DNA of 64,000 nt from Nocardioides cremeus (lineage in GTDB: Bacteria; Actinomycetota; Actinomycetes; Propionibacteriales; Nocardioidaceae), in assembly GCF_030518195.1 (NCBI RefSeq), contig NZ_JAULSC010000014.1, forward strand, positions 42,059-106,058, written 5' to 3'. How positions within the stretch are numbered: position 1 is the first letter of the stretch; each line of letters starts with the position of its first letter. The notes below the pieces were generated by a model. It was not told where the DNA came from. It did no database searches and worked only from the letters and a program-made list of their open reading frames with translations. This document shows positions 15,629 to 24,946 of the stretch, piece by piece. The translations under genes and the position numbers were made by a program.

Positions 15629-16350
15629 GAGAGCACGGCCGAGCGGAACGTGTGGACGGTGCGGTAGCCGAGCCGCTCGTAGAGGCGGATCGCGGGTGCG
15701 TTGTCGGTGTAGACGCCGAGGCTGGCGGTGCCCGAGGCGCCGGCGAGCGCGCGCCGCGTCAGGGCGGTCGAGACCAGGCGGCCCAGGCCGCGCCGCTCCT
15801 CGGTGGGCAGCACCGTGATCCCGCGCAGCTGGCCGGTGCCGTCGTGCTGGCGGTTCAGCGCGCCGGCGGCGACCAGCCGGTCGCCCTCGACGACGCCGAG
15901 CCAGGCCTCGACGCCGGGGCTGTCGGGGCGCGCGAACGAGCCGGGGTTGCCCGTGTCGAGCAGGGCGACCAGGTCGTCGCGACGCCCGACCTCCACGACC
16001 TGCGGGGTCGGCTCGGTGGGCTGCTCGCGGGTCAGCATCCAGTCCCAGCGGGTCGCCGCGTCGTGCTCCCAGCCCGCCGGCAGGGCGTCGTACGCCGCCG
16101 CCTCGACGGTGATCCGCCACGGGCGCGGGTGCCGCGCGGCGACGTCGGCCATCAACGGCGCGAGGGCCTCGGCGGGCCCCAGGCAGACCATCTGCGGGCC
16201 GGGGGCCGGGCCGGTCCAGCGTGGGTGGTTCTCGACCACGGCCGCGGCCCCCGCCACCCAGGCGCGCGGGGCCAGGGCCGGGTCGACCTGGTGCCGCACG
16301 AAGCGGTGCTGCGAGGTGGTGACCAGCTGCTCGACCGAGATCTCCTGCAC
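15625..16350 (-). CDS. GNAT-family N-acetyltransferase
   Basis: A 241-residue acetyltransferase with substrate unknown. The C-terminal GNAT domain (about residues 130-241) has the acetyl-CoA loop [20 protein letters not shown] and the [20 protein letters not shown] ending. The N-terminal 120 residues ([18 protein letters not shown], and a [13 protein letters not shown] segment) are longer than a plain GNAT and may be a second degenerate GNAT lobe. GTG 16350 is the likely start; the frame continues upstream only through the tsaD promoter. It lies between rimI and tsaD on the opposite strand, breaking the usual t6A gene run. Confidence 0.8.
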   Translation of the reverse strand: MQEISVEQLVTTSQHRFVRHQVDPALAPRAWVAGAAAVVENHPRWTGPAPGPQMVCLGPAEALAPLMADVAARHPRPWRITVEAAAYDALPAGWEHDAATRWDWMLTREQPTEPTPQVVEVGRRDDLVALLDTGNPGSFARPDSPGVEAWLGVVEGDRLVAAGALNRQHDGTGQLRGITVLPTEERRGLGRLVSTALTRRALAGASGTASLGVYTDNAPAIRLYERLGYRTVHTFRSAVLS

Positions 16351-16414
16351 GGCCAGATCATGCCCGGGGCCCGGTGACGATCTGGGCGCGGGGCCGGTGG
16401 GCTCGCGTGCGACG

Positions 16415-17470
16415 ATGAGCCGCGTGAGCGAACCGCTGGTGCTGGGGATCGAGACGTCCTGCGACGAGACCGGGGTCGGGATCGTGCGCGGCCACACGCT
16501 GCTGGCCGACGCGGTCGCGAGCAGCGTCGACGAGCACGCCCGCTTCGGCGGCGTGGTGCCCGAGGTGGCCAGCCGGGCGCACCTCGAGGCGATGGTGCCC
16601 ACGATCGAGCGGGCCTGCGAGACGGCGGGCATCTCGCTGCACGACGTCGACGCGATCGCGGTGACCAACGGGCCCGGCCTGGCCGGTGCGCTGCTCGTCG
16701 GGGTCGCCTCCGCCAAGGCGCTCGCGCTGGGCCTGGGCAAGCCGCTCTACGGCGTCAACCACCTGGCCTCCCACGTGGCCGTCGACCAGCTCGAGCACGG
16801 CCCGCTGCCCGAGCCCTGCCTGGCGATGCTGGTCAGCGGCGGGCACTCCAGCCTGCTGCGCGTCGAGGACGTGACCGTCGGGGTCGACCCGATGGGCGAG
16901 ACCATCGACGACGCGGCGGGCGAGGCCTTCGACAAGGTGGCCCGGCTGCTCGGGCTGCCGTTCCCCGGCGGGCCGCACATCGACCGGATGGCACGCGAGG
17001 GCGACAGCGTGGCCATCGACTTCCCGCGCGGGCTGACGGCGCGCCGCGACCTCGAGCGGCACCGCTTCGACTTCTCCTTCTCGGGCCTCAAGACGGCCGT
17101 GGCCCGGTGGGTCGAGGCCCGCGAGCGGGCCGGTGAGCCGGTGCCGGTCGCCGACGTGGCGGCCTCGTTCCAGGAGGCGGTCTGCGACGTGCTGGTGCGC
17201 AAGGCGCTCGACGCCGCCTCCAGCGAGGGCATCGACCACCTGCTCATCGGCGGCGGGGTCGCGGCCAACTCGCGGCTGCGCCACCTCGCCGAGGAGCGCG
17301 CCGAGCGCCTCGGCATCCGGGTGCGGGTGCCCCGCCCGGGCCTGTGCACCGACAACGGCGCGATGGTGGCGGCGCTGGGCGCCGAGATGGTCGCCCGTGG
17401 GCGCACGCCGTCGTCGCTCGACCTGCCGGCCGACTCCAGCCTGCCGGTCTCCTCGGTGCTCGCCGGCTGA
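16415..17470 (+). CDS. tsaD: tRNA N6-adenosine threonylcarbamoyltransferase TsaD
   Basis: A 351-residue ASKHA-fold metalloenzyme that transfers the threonylcarbamoyl group to A37 of tRNA. It shows [15 protein letters not shown] at the N-terminus, [27 protein letters not shown], the metal-binding [10 protein letters not shown] (about residues 112-121), [31 protein letters not shown] (about 168-189), [10 protein letters not shown] and CTDNGAMVA near the C-terminus. Length is normal. ATG 16415 is taken; GTG 16424 in frame is an alternative. It works with TsaB at 14520. Confidence 0.96.
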   Translation: MSRVSEPLVLGIETSCDETGVGIVRGHTLLADAVASSVDEHARFGGVVPEVASRAHLEAMVPTIERACETAGISLHDVDAIAVTNGPGLAGALLVGVASAKALALGLGKPLYGVNHLASHVAVDQLEHGPLPEPCLAMLVSGGHSSLLRVEDVTVGVDPMGETIDDAAGEAFDKVARLLGLPFPGGPHIDRMAREGDSVAIDFPRGLTARRDLERHRFDFSFSGLKTAVARWVEARERAGEPVPVADVAASFQEAVCDVLVRKALDAASSEGIDHLLIGGGVAANSRLRHLAEERAERLGIRVRVPRPGLCTDNGAMVAALGAEMVARGRTPSSLDLPADSSLPVSSVLAG

Positions 17471-17483
17471 GCAGGAGCCTGGG

Positions 17484-18746
17484 TCAGTCGAGGACCGGGG
17501 CGTGACCCTCGTCGTCGGTCCAGTCGTCCTCGGTGGCGTAGAAGGCCTGGTCGGGCCGGTCCTGGTCGCGACCGCGTTGGCGGCCTCGCCCGGCGGCGCT
17601 GCCCACGCCACCGGCCGCGGCAGCACGTGAGCCGGCCGGACCGGCGGAGCCACGAGTGCCCGCAGCGGCCCCGCGCGCGCCGGTGGCGGGGGTGGCTGCA
17701 GTGGTCGTCGTGCTGCGCCCCAGCGTCGCTCCTCCCGAGGTCCGTCCCGCGCCGATGGCCCGGGCCGCGGCGGGGCGTGCGGCCGTGGACCCGGCGGCCG
17801 CCCCGCCCACCGGCGTGACGGAGGCTCCTGCGGCCAGGCGCCCGCCCAGGAGCGCCGCACCACCCATCACGGCGCTGCCGGCGATGCCGCCGCCGATGCC
17901 CGCGGTCAGCCCGCCGGCGCCACCGATGCCGCTGGTCCCGCTGGTCCCGGTCGAGCCGGGGTCCGTGGGTTGCTCGAACGGGTTGTCCCCGCCGTCGGAC
18001 GTGGCGGTGCCGGTGCCCTCCGGGTCGCCCGGGCCGGTGTCCCCGACGAGGGTGCCGCCGGCCGATGCCTGCTGGGTGCCGTACGGATAGGTGTGCGCGC
18101 TGCCGACGGGCTGGCCCCAGCCGGCGCTGCCGCCGGTCGTCGCGGCCCCGGTCGCGCCGGGTCCGCCGCCGGCGCCCCCGGACGAGCCGGCGGCGCCACG
18201 CATGACCCGCTCGTCGGGCTCGCCGTGGATGCGCCGCATCACCTCGGCGGCCTCGGTGTAGGTGGTGTCGACCTCGTCCGCGCGCTGCTTGGCACGCATC
18301 TCGCGGTCCGCCATCGCGGACTGGTAGGAACCCATCTGCCGGCTGTAGCTCTGCTCGGCACGGATCGTGTCGGGGGAGTCCGGGACGCCGGGCGTCCTCT
18401 CCGGTGCCTGGGGCTCGCTCGGGGCGGAGGCCGCCAGTGCGCGCTGCTCGGCGGCGGCGGCGCTCAGCGAGGCGTTCGCCCGGTCGAGGGCGTCGGAGGC
18501 GTCGCGCATCTGCTTGCTGCGCGTGCGCGCCTTCTCGGCGACCCGCTCGAAGGCGGTGACGGCGGCCGCGCTGACCTCGGAGCCCTCGCCGAAGCCGTTG
18601 CGGACGTCGTCCAGCGCCTCGAGCAGCACCTGCCCGACCCGCTCGAGCTTCGTGCTGCCCTCGCGCCACCGGAACCCGGAGGTGGAGATGTCGGCGAGGT
18701 TCGCCCCGGCCACGGTGCGGTGGAGGCGCTGCTCCTGCTCACCCAT
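17484..18746 (-). CDS. Type VII secretion-like (PPE/ESX-type) Gly/Ala-rich protein
   Basis: A 420-residue protein of no clear family. The first 170 residues are predicted helical, with a WREG element at residues 27-30 and many Ala, Glu and Arg. Residues about 175-390 are low-complexity Gly, Ala, Ser and Thr with a weakly hydrophobic GIGGGIAGSAVMGGAALLG stretch. The tail is acidic and contains Y-A-T-E-D (about 403-407), which fits the YxxxD/E type VII export signal. There is no Sec signal peptide. It starts one base inside the stop of the gene at 18746-19168 (TGATG), so the two are translated together, as ESX substrate pairs are. Type VII export is inference; no ESX machinery is in the window. 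Confidence 0.6.
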   Translation of the reverse strand: MGEQEQRLHRTVAGANLADISTSGFRWREGSTKLERVGQVLLEALDDVRNGFGEGSEVSAAAVTAFERVAEKARTRSKQMRDASDALDRANASLSAAAAEQRALAASAPSEPQAPERTPGVPDSPDTIRAEQSYSRQMGSYQSAMADREMRAKQRADEVDTTYTEAAEVMRRIHGEPDERVMRGAAGSSGGAGGGPGATGAATTGGSAGWGQPVGSAHTYPYGTQQASAGGTLVGDTGPGDPEGTGTATSDGGDNPFEQPTDPGSTGTSGTSGIGGAGGLTAGIGGGIAGSAVMGGAALLGGRLAAGASVTPVGGAAAGSTAARPAAARAIGAGRTSGGATLGRSTTTTAATPATGARGAAAGTRGSAGPAGSRAAAAGGVGSAAGRGRQRGRDQDRPDQAFYATEDDWTDDEGHAPVLD

Positions 18747-19168
18747 CAGGCCTGTGCTCGCTGCTCGTTGCGGGCCCGGTCGTAGGCGGCGTCGCCCTCG
18801 GAGCTCACCCAGGCGTCGTTCATCATCTCCACCGCCCGCTGTGCACGGACCAGCTCCTCGGCGGTCGCGTCGTCGGCGTCGCGGATCATCCCCGCGGCCT
18901 GCCGGACCCCGGTCGCGAACGCCGTCAGGTCGGCGATGATGCCGTGCACGGTCTCGGCCATCACCTGTTGGGCGCGGTCGTGGTGCAGCCCCAGCTCGTC
19001 GGCGCGGTCGCCGCGTCCCAGGGAGGGGAGCGCGATCGGCGCGCCGCTGGCGAAGCGCTCGCCCCAGCTCTCGGCGGTGCAGTCCTCGAGAGCCGCGATG
19101 ACGCGGTCGATGGTGTGCTGCTCGACCTCGATGGACGACAGTGCTGCGGAGAGCCCTGCGACCAGCAT
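18746..19168 (-). CDS. Small helical partner protein, WXG100/ESX-like
   Basis: A 140-residue, mostly helical, soluble protein without a signal peptide. It has two long amphipathic stretches (about residues 1-35 and 62-135) separated by a turn with ESWGERFASGAP (about 33-44), and ends in a charged helix. The size and shape suit an ESX-type helical-hairpin partner, but the classical W-x-G motif is not clear. GGAGG lies eight bases before ATG 19168, fixing the start inside a longer frame. The TGATG junction couples it to the Gly/Ala-rich gene. A promoter may lie at 19207-19233 (TTGACC-15-TATCCA, minus strand). Confidence 0.6.
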   Translation of the reverse strand: MLVAGLSAALSSIEVEQHTIDRVIAALEDCTAESWGERFASGAPIALPSLGRGDRADELGLHHDRAQQVMAETVHGIIADLTAFATGVRQAAGMIRDADDATAEELVRAQRAVEMMNDAWVSSEGDAAYDRARNEQRAQA

Positions 19169-19298
19169 CTGTGACGCCTCCGTGGGGTGATGGACGAGAC
19201 AGGCGTTGGATACCCGCGGGCGTGAAAGGTCAAACCCGGCTGGGTGGGGCCTGGCGGTACCGTCTGACGACCTCGTCACCCGTCGACTCGGAGCCCTC

Positions 19299-19925
19299 GT
19301 GATCAAGCCTGCCTCCCCGACCCCCCTCGTGGCCCTGCTGCTGGGCGCGACCCTGGCGCTCGGCTCGTCGGCCTGCGGCTCCGGCGAGGGGCCGGAGGCG
19401 GCCCCCGCGTCCTCGTCCGGTGCACCCGTGTCCCCGAGCGAGTCGGAGGCCTCGCCCAGCGCCGCGCCCGAGACCGGAGCCGAACCCGAGGCGGAGCCCG
19501 CTACCGGGCCCCGGGTGCGGCTGCCGGTGCTGCAGGTCCGGCTGCCGGACGACACCTGGACCCCGTCGCCGGTGCAGGGCGGCTTCGGTGGAGGGTTCAC
19601 CGAGGACGGCACCGGCCAGCTGTTCGTCAACCAGTTCCCGACGGTCTCGAGCAACCCCAGCCTCGACCAGCTCGCGGAGATCCGGCTGGAGCAGCTCCGG
19701 CGCGACGAGTCCTTCCCCGTGGCGATCGGCGACGAGGTCACGGTGGACGGCATCGGCGGGGTCAGCCTCGAGGGCAGCGGGGGCGGCACCCACGTCTTCG
19801 TCCTCGAGACGCTGGTCCTGCAGCCCGAACCGCTGGCGGTGGCGGTCGAGATCCGCACCCGGGGAGGCCAGGCGCTGCACCGCGAGCGCGTCGAGTCGGT
19901 GCTGGCCTCCTGGCAGTGGCGCTGA
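19299..19925 (+). CDS. Putative lipoprotein of unknown function
   Basis: A 208-residue exported protein. The N-terminus has a hydrophobic segment (about residues 8-24) ending in GSSAC with Cys26, a slightly weak lipobox. Residues about 27-72 are a Pro/Ala/Ser/Glu-rich linker, followed by a compact domain with GGFGGGFTEDGTGQLFVNQF, LDQLAEIRLEQLRRDESF and VDGIGGVSLEGSGGGTHVFVLE, the pattern of LpqN/LpqT-type mycobacterial surface domains. GGAG at 19290-19293 sits five bases before GTG 19299. TACCGT near 19258 could be its -10. It is convergent with the beta-propeller gene three bases away. Confidence 0.7.
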   Translation: MIKPASPTPLVALLLGATLALGSSACGSGEGPEAAPASSSGAPVSPSESEASPSAAPETGAEPEAEPATGPRVRLPVLQVRLPDDTWTPSPVQGGFGGGFTEDGTGQLFVNQFPTVSSNPSLDQLAEIRLEQLRRDESFPVAIGDEVTVDGIGGVSLEGSGGGTHVFVLETLVLQPEPLAVAVEIRTRGGQALHRERVESVLASWQWR

Positions 19926-19928
19926 GCG

Positions 19929-21110
19929 TCACTGCGACATCCGGAACTCCGCCTCGATCTCGGGGTTCCCACCCGGCACCGGACCCACCAGGGTGCTGGG
20001 TCCGCTGCCGTCGACCGGCACCTCGAGCAACGACCACTGGTTGTCGCGCAGGCCCGCGACCGAGACCAGCAGCGCGTCGGTGGAGGCCCAGCCGGTCCGG
20101 CTGACCACCCGGCCGTCGTCGGGCTCGTGGGCCAGCACCGTCTCCAGCGACAGGTCGAGCACCCGGAGGTCGCCCAGCATGTTGTTCTCGGCGAAGGCCG
20201 CCTCCACGTGGCGCCCGTCGGGGGAGAACGAGAGCCCCCAGACGTCGCAGGACCGGGCCGTGGTGGTCGCGGCAGCGACGTCGTACAGACCGACGCAGCC
20301 GTACTGCTCGAGCTCGCCCGGGGGCTCGGAGTAGGCCCACAGGCCACCGTCGGGGCTGACGTCGTGGACGCGCGCCGGCCGGCCCATGTCGAAGGGCTCG
20401 GCGCCGTCGAGGGTGACCTCGTGCGTGGTGGTGGTCCCGTTGCCGGTGAGCACCGTGCAGCCCCCGGCGGCGCAGCCGCTGCCGAGCACCGCGTCGACCG
20501 TGCGGAAGGTCCCGGGGAAGGGCGGCGGCGTGGCCAGCACCGTCGGCTCGGTCGTGCCCGACTCGAGCACCCGCACGGCACCGTCCTCGCCCACCCAGGC
20601 CACCGTGTCGCGCGTCGGTCCGGCCACGAAGTGGTTCACCTCCGCCGGGTACGACGCCTGCGGCTGACCGTCGGCTCCCAGCACGTCGATCTGCGCCCCG
20701 GCATTCGCCGCGACGACGACCCGGCCGTCGCCGAGCACGGTGTAGTCCATGACGTCGCCGTCGGGCAGCTCGAGCTCGACGGTCGTGCCGTCGGGGCGGG
20801 TCAGCGTGCTGCCCTGCAGTACCGACGAGAGCGGCGCGGTGGTCACGTCGGGCGCCTCGGTGGCCGACTGCGAGGGACCGGCCGGGCCGGGACCGTCGGT
20901 GCGGTCCAGCGCGCCGCCGACCAGCAGCACCGAGGGCACCGCGACGGCGACGGCGGCCACGGCGACCCCGGCCAGCAGGGCGTGGCGGCGGCGTCGGATG
21001 CCGCGGGCGCGGCCCTGCACGTCGGCGAGGGTGAAGGGCGTGTCGTGCAGGTCGGCGACCTCGCGCTCGAGCGCTGCACCGATCTCCTGGTCGTGGCTGT
21101 GGCGGTTCAT
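19929..21110 (-). CDS. Single-pass membrane protein with extracytoplasmic beta-propeller-like domain, possible anti-sigma factor
   Basis: A 393-residue protein: cytoplasmic N-terminus (1-40, ending in an Arg-rich RRRRH), one membrane segment (about 44-66), then an outside domain with repeated strands such as [34 protein letters not shown] and [16 protein letters not shown], like WD40/PD40 propellers. Its ATG overlaps the stop of the sigma-factor gene by four bases (ATGA) and has an excellent GGAGGAG site. That coupling and topology suggest it senses an outside signal and holds the sigma factor. The N-terminus lacks a visible HxxxCxxC zinc anti-sigma motif, so direct binding is inference. Confidence 0.72.
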   Translation of the reverse strand: MNRHSHDQEIGAALEREVADLHDTPFTLADVQGRARGIRRRRHALLAGVAVAAVAVAVPSVLLVGGALDRTDGPGPAGPSQSATEAPDVTTAPLSSVLQGSTLTRPDGTTVELELPDGDVMDYTVLGDGRVVVAANAGAQIDVLGADGQPQASYPAEVNHFVAGPTRDTVAWVGEDGAVRVLESGTTEPTVLATPPPFPGTFRTVDAVLGSGCAAGGCTVLTGNGTTTTHEVTLDGAEPFDMGRPARVHDVSPDGGLWAYSEPPGELEQYGCVGLYDVAAATTTARSCDVWGLSFSPDGRHVEAAFAENNMLGDLRVLDLSLETVLAHEPDDGRVVSRTGWASTDALLVSVAGLRDNQWSLLEVPVDGSGPSTLVGPVPGGNPEIEAEFRMSQ

Positions 21111-21697
21111 CGCTCCTCCTCCCGGGGGTGCAGGTGGTCGGGTGTGCGCTCGCGCAGCATGCGCAGTGCCCGGTTCGACTGGGACTTCACGGTGCCGACG
21201 GAGATGCCGAGGGTCTGCGCGGTCTCCGCCTCGCTGAGCTGCTCGTAGTAGCGCAGCACCACCACCGCGCGGGCCCTGGGCGGCAGCGACCGCACGACGT
21301 CCCACAGGGCCGCGGAGCCACCGTCGTCGTACTGGTCGTGGTGGACGGCGGTCTCGGGGAGCCGGTCGGTGGCCCGCTCGCGACGGTGCCAGGGGCGACG
21401 CCAGGCCGACGTGGTCTCGTTGACGACGATGCGCCTGACGTAGGCGTCGATCGCGCCGCGGTCGCGCACCTTGTCCCACGACAGGTAGAGCTTGGCCAGC
21501 GCGGTCTGCAGGACGTCCTCGGCCTGGTCCCGGTCACCGCAGACCAGGTACGCCGTGCGCAGCAGCGCCGCCTGGCGTGCCGCGAGGTACTCGGTGAACT
21601 CGGCGTCGCGGCGCTCGCTCCTGCCGCGGGGCGGTGCCTGGTCGGTCTCCACCACGCTCACCTCCTCGGCCCGCCGGACCGGTGCTCGTGCGCTCAT
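21107..21697 (-). CDS. RNA polymerase sigma factor, SigE-family (ECF type)
   Basis: A 196-residue two-domain sigma-70 factor. Region 2 (about residues 35-100) has [40 protein letters not shown] and the promoter-contact helix [17 protein letters not shown]. Region 4 (about 130-185) has [21 protein letters not shown] and the helix-turn-helix [20 protein letters not shown]. This is the actinobacterial SigE-family layout. ATG 21697 has a strong GGAGGAG site. It is translationally coupled to the membrane protein at 19929-21110, its likely regulator. A CAACC-16-CGTC element just upstream may be its own target promoter. Confidence 0.9.
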   Translation of the reverse strand: MSARAPVRRAEEVSVVETDQAPPRGRSERRDAEFTEYLAARQAALLRTAYLVCGDRDQAEDVLQTALAKLYLSWDKVRDRGAIDAYVRRIVVNETTSAWRRPWHRRERATDRLPETAVHHDQYDDGGSAALWDVVRSLPPRARAVVVLRYYEQLSEAETAQTLGISVGTVKSQSNRALRMLRERTPDHLHPREEER

Positions 21698-21725
21698 CGT
21701 CTCCTCCTCGGTCCCACACCCACCA

Positions 21726-21750
21726 GACGCAGCACCGGCGCGGAAGGTTG
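21726..21750 (-). promoter_or_regulatory. Candidate ECF-type promoter of the sigma-factor operon
   Basis: On the minus strand, CAACC (21750-21746) is followed by 16 bases and CGTC (21729-21726), the spacing of many ECF promoters. The inferred start point leaves a leader of about 20 bases before ATG 21697. This would allow autoregulation. Confidence 0.4.
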
Positions 21751-21835
21751 GAACCGCCTCCCCGGGGGTGCCCTCGTCCCCCTGGATGGGGTTGCATGGA
21801 CCGGTAGTCATCCGGACCGATCGAGGAGATCGCAC

Positions 21836-22948
21836 ATGCAGCAGGTGAAGGCCGTCGTCGCGCGCGCCAAGGGCGCGCCCGTCGAGGTGACCACGATCAA
21901 CGTCCCGGACCCCGGCCCGGGGGAGGCCGTGGTGCAGGTGCAGACGTGCGGCGTGTGCCACACCGACCTGCACTACCGCGAGGGCGGGATCAACGACGAG
22001 TTCCCGTTCCTGCTGGGCCACGAGGCCGCGGGCGTCGTGGAGTCCGTCGGCGAGGGCGTCACCAGCGTCGCGCCCGGCGACTTCGTGGTGCTCAACTGGC
22101 GGGCGGTGTGCGGCGACTGCCGCGCCTGCAACCGCGGGGAGCCGCAGTACTGCTTCAACACCCACAACGCGACCCAGAAGATGACGCTGGCCGAGGGCGA
22201 CGACGCCGGCACCGAGCTGTCGCCGGCGCTGGGCATCGGCGCCTTCGCCGAGAAGACCCTGGTCGCCGCCGGCCAGTGCACCAAGGTCGACCCCGAGGCG
22301 CGTGCCGCCGCGGTCGGCCTGCTCGGCTGCGGCGTGATGGCCGGCATCGGTGCGGCCATCAACACCGGGCAGACCACGCGCGGCCGCTCGGCCGCCGTGA
22401 TCGGGTGCGGCGGCGTCGGTGTCGCCGCGGTCGCCGGTGCGGCGCTGTCGGGCGCCAGCCCCGTCATCGCCGTCGACATCGACCCCAAGAAGCTCGAGAA
22501 GGCCCGCGAGCTCGGCGCCACGCACACCGTGGACTCCTCGCAGGTCGACCCGGTCGAGGAGATCAAGCGCATCTGCGCCGAGACCTACCCCGGCGCCGAG
22601 GGCGCCGACGTGGTGGTCGAGGCCGTGGGCCGCCCCGAGACCTGGAAGCAGGCGTTCTACGCCCGCGACCTGGCCGGCACCGTGGTGCTGGTCGGGGTGC
22701 CGACGCCCGACATGAAGGTGCCCGACCTGCCGCTCATCGACGTCTTCGGGCGCGGCGGGGCGCTGAAGTCGAGCTGGTACGGCGACTGCCTGCCCAGCCG
22801 CGACTTCCCGATGCTGGTCGACCTCTACACCTCCGGGCGGCTCGACCTCGACGCGTTCGTCACCGAGGAGATCGGCATCGACGACGTGGAGGCCGCGTTC
22901 GACAAGATGCACCACGGCGACGTGCTGCGATCGGTGGTGGTGCTCTGA
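21836..22948 (+). CDS. mscR: S-(hydroxymethyl)mycothiol dehydrogenase (mycothiol-dependent formaldehyde dehydrogenase)
   Basis: A 370-residue zinc-dependent, NAD-linked class III alcohol dehydrogenase that oxidises the formaldehyde-mycothiol adduct and often also reduces S-nitrosomycothiol. Motifs: catalytic zinc [14 protein letters not shown] and [15 protein letters not shown], structural zinc [15 protein letters not shown] (about residues 92-106), and the Rossmann loop [14 protein letters not shown] (about 191-204). AGGAG lies before ATG 21836 and fixes the start in a longer frame. The stop overlaps the start of the metallo-hydrolase by one base (TGATG). The pair is a conserved detoxification unit in actinobacteria. 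Confidence 0.93.
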   Translation: MQQVKAVVARAKGAPVEVTTINVPDPGPGEAVVQVQTCGVCHTDLHYREGGINDEFPFLLGHEAAGVVESVGEGVTSVAPGDFVVLNWRAVCGDCRACNRGEPQYCFNTHNATQKMTLAEGDDAGTELSPALGIGAFAEKTLVAAGQCTKVDPEARAAAVGLLGCGVMAGIGAAINTGQTTRGRSAAVIGCGGVGVAAVAGAALSGASPVIAVDIDPKKLEKARELGATHTVDSSQVDPVEEIKRICAETYPGAEGADVVVEAVGRPETWKQAFYARDLAGTVVLVGVPTPDMKVPDLPLIDVFGRGGALKSSWYGDCLPSRDFPMLVDLYTSGRLDLDAFVTEEIGIDDVEAAFDKMHHGDVLRSVVVL

Positions 22949-23562
22949 TGACCGCCCGCGTGGACCACGCCGTCGTCTCGGGGACCTTCTCGCTCGACGG
23001 GGAGACCCACGAGGTCGACAACAACGTCTGGGTCGTGGGTGACGACGACGAGTGCGTCGTCATCGACGCCCCCCACGACGTCGACGCGATCATGGAGCTG
23101 GTGGGCGACCGCGCGGTGCGCGCGATCCTGCTGACCCATGCCCACGACGACCACTGCCGCGTCGCCCCCGAGCTGCGCGAGCGGGTGGTGGCGCCGATCA
23201 TGCTGCACCCCGACGAGCGGCCGCTGTGGGAGCTCACCCACACCGACCACCTGTGGGACGTCGACCTGGGCGACGGGTTCGAGATCCTCGTGGGCGGCAC
23301 CCGCCTGCAGGCCATCCACACCCCCGGCCACGCCCCGGGCGCGGTCTGCTTCCACGCCCCGTCGCTGGGGTGCGTCTTCACCGGCGACACCCTCTTCCAG
23401 GGCGGCCCCGGTGCGACCGGACGCTCGTACAGCGACGAGGACGTCATCAAGACCTCGATCCGACAGCGGCTCTTCGACCTGCCCGAGGAGACCGTGGTGC
23501 ACACCGGGCACGGCCCCGACACCACCATCGGTGCGGAGAAGGAGGCCCTGGGCACCTCCTGA
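22948..23562 (+). CDS. MBL-fold metallo-hydrolase, mycothiol-linked
   Basis: A 204-residue metallo-beta-lactamase-fold hydrolase. The metal motif THAHDDHC (about residues 62-69, HxHxDH), HTPGHAPGAVCFH (about 118-130), FTGDTLFQGGPGATGRS and the terminal VHTGHGPDTTIG are all present, as in glyoxalase II-like enzymes. Coupled translation with the mycothiol-dependent dehydrogenase suggests it hydrolyses S-formylmycothiol or another mycothiol thioester to complete formaldehyde oxidation. That substrate is inferred from context. Length is complete. Confidence 0.88.
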   Translation: MTARVDHAVVSGTFSLDGETHEVDNNVWVVGDDDECVVIDAPHDVDAIMELVGDRAVRAILLTHAHDDHCRVAPELRERVVAPIMLHPDERPLWELTHTDHLWDVDLGDGFEILVGGTRLQAIHTPGHAPGAVCFHAPSLGCVFTGDTLFQGGPGATGRSYSDEDVIKTSIRQRLFDLPEETVVHTGHGPDTTIGAEKEALGTS

Positions 23563-23579
23563 CCGTCCTGGGAACCGGG

Positions 23580-24749
23580 TCAGAGGGGGCGGACCAGCAG
23601 CGCGGTGCCGGCGCCGGCGACGCGGGTCAGCACGATCGTGGCCTCCGCGTCGCCGGCGAGGGCGAGCCGCCTGCGCAGCTCCTCGGGCACCACGTCGACG
23701 CCGCGCTTCTTGATCGTCAGGCGACCCACACCACGCTCGCGCAGGGCGGCGCGCAGCGCCTTCTCGCGGTAGGGCAGCTGCTCGAGCACCTCGTAGCCGC
23801 GGGCGAACGGGGTGCGGGCATCCACGACGTCTGCGTCGGTGGTGACGTAGGCGATGTGCTCGTCGAGCAGCCCGCCGTCGCAGGCGGCGGCCACGGCGGT
23901 CACGAGGCCGGCGCGGATCACCGCCCCGTCCGGCTCGTAGAGATAGCGCCCGACCGCTCGTACGCCGGCGCCCGGGTCGTCCTCGTCGGTGAGCGTGGCC
24001 AGGCCGCCGTCGCCGATGACGGTCGCGCGCCGGCGGGTGGTGGCCAGGCGGCCCGACCACAGGGCGGCCTCCTTGACCTCGCCGTGGTCGCTGACCCACT
24101 CGGCCTCGACGCCCTCGGGCACCAGGTCGTGGGGGATGCCGGGTGCGACCTTGACGCAGGAGTCGCGGGCCAGCAGGGACTCCACGAACGACCACGGGGG
24201 AGTCCAGTCGTCGACGTCGAAGCTGCGCCCGCGCGCCGAGCGGCGCGCGGGGTCGGCGTACGCGACGTCGAAGGGGGAGGTGTCGATCGTGGTCGCGTCG
24301 ACCACGCTGACGACGCCGTCGAGCCCGAGGGCCGCGAGGTTGGCGCCCGCGACCGCGACCCGCACCGGGTCGAGGTCGACCCCGACGCTCACGATGCCGG
24401 TCTCGGCCGCGGCGAGCAGGTCTCCGCCGATGCCGCAGCCGAGGTCGACGAGGCTCAGGGCGTCGAAGGCCCGCAGGCGTGCGGCACGGTGCCGGGCGAC
24501 GGCCAGGCGGGTGGCCTGCTCGAGCCCGTCGGGGGTGAAGTAGAGGCGCGCGGCCAGGTCGCCGAACTTCGCGACCGCCCGGCGTCGCAGCCCGGCCTGG
24601 GTCAGCGCGGCCGCCGCGTGCTCGGCGCCGGCGTGGCGGCGCAGCGCCGTCTGGGCGCGAAGCGGGTCGGCCGGGTCGAGCTCCTCGGCGCGGGCCAGGA
24701 GCGCCTGGCCGTCGTCGGTGAGCAGCCACCGGAAGGCGTCGAGGTCCAT
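23580..24749 (-). CDS. Class I SAM-dependent methyltransferase with THUMP-like domain
   Basis: A 389-residue protein. The SAM-binding motif VDLGCGIGGDLLAAA is near residues 101-115, followed by VGVDLDPVRVAVAGANL and the YADPARR motif IV-like segment near 172. The C-terminal part (about 300-389) with IKKRGVDVVPEELRRRL and EATIVLTRV fits the THUMP-like domain often annotated in actinobacterial proteins of this kind. The target, probably RNA, is unknown. It is divergent from groES, with the CIRCE operators in the shared gap. A CAGGAT hexamer six bases before ATG 24749 is a weak leaderless-type promoter. Confidence 0.84.
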   Translation of the reverse strand: MDLDAFRWLLTDDGQALLARAEELDPADPLRAQTALRRHAGAEHAAAALTQAGLRRRAVAKFGDLAARLYFTPDGLEQATRLAVARHRAARLRAFDALSLVDLGCGIGGDLLAAAETGIVSVGVDLDPVRVAVAGANLAALGLDGVVSVVDATTIDTSPFDVAYADPARRSARGRSFDVDDWTPPWSFVESLLARDSCVKVAPGIPHDLVPEGVEAEWVSDHGEVKEAALWSGRLATTRRRATVIGDGGLATLTDEDDPGAGVRAVGRYLYEPDGAVIRAGLVTAVAAACDGGLLDEHIAYVTTDADVVDARTPFARGYEVLEQLPYREKALRAALRERGVGRLTIKKRGVDVVPEELRRRLALAGDAEATIVLTRVAGAGTALLVRPL

Positions 24750-24777
24750 CGGGCGATCCTGTCACCGCCCTCCCGCT

Positions 24778-24804
24778 CTGGCACTCCTCGAGGGGGAGTG
24801 CTAG
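24778..24804 (+). promoter_or_regulatory. CIRCE operator 1 (HrcA site)
   Basis: CTGGCACTC, nine bases, GAGTGCTAG: the inverted repeat of the CIRCE element bound by the heat-shock repressor HrcA, with one mismatch between arms. Confidence 0.92.
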
Positions 24805-24812
24805 TTTTTGAG

Positions 24813-24839
24813 CTGGCACTCTCCCCGTGAGTGTGCCAG
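24813..24839 (+). promoter_or_regulatory. CIRCE operator 2 (HrcA site, diverged)
   Basis: CTGGCACTC, nine bases, GTGTGCCAG: a second CIRCE with one mismatch in the right arm, eight bases after the first. Paired CIRCE elements before groES are known in actinobacteria. Confidence 0.8.
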
Positions 24840-24946
24840 CGCTCATCAGGTCGGCGCGACCCCCGCGACGGCGTGCCAGGGCCTGCGAGCACCCCTTTAC
24901 GTTTTCCACCAGCCAACGTGTGCAAGAAAGTGGAGGTCGATCCAAC

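Noticed and set aside
24750..24946. A second, plain promoter explanation for the GAGTGC palindromes before groES
   Set aside because: The 9-9-9 layout and position match CIRCE, so they are called HrcA operators and not terminators or repeats of unknown type.
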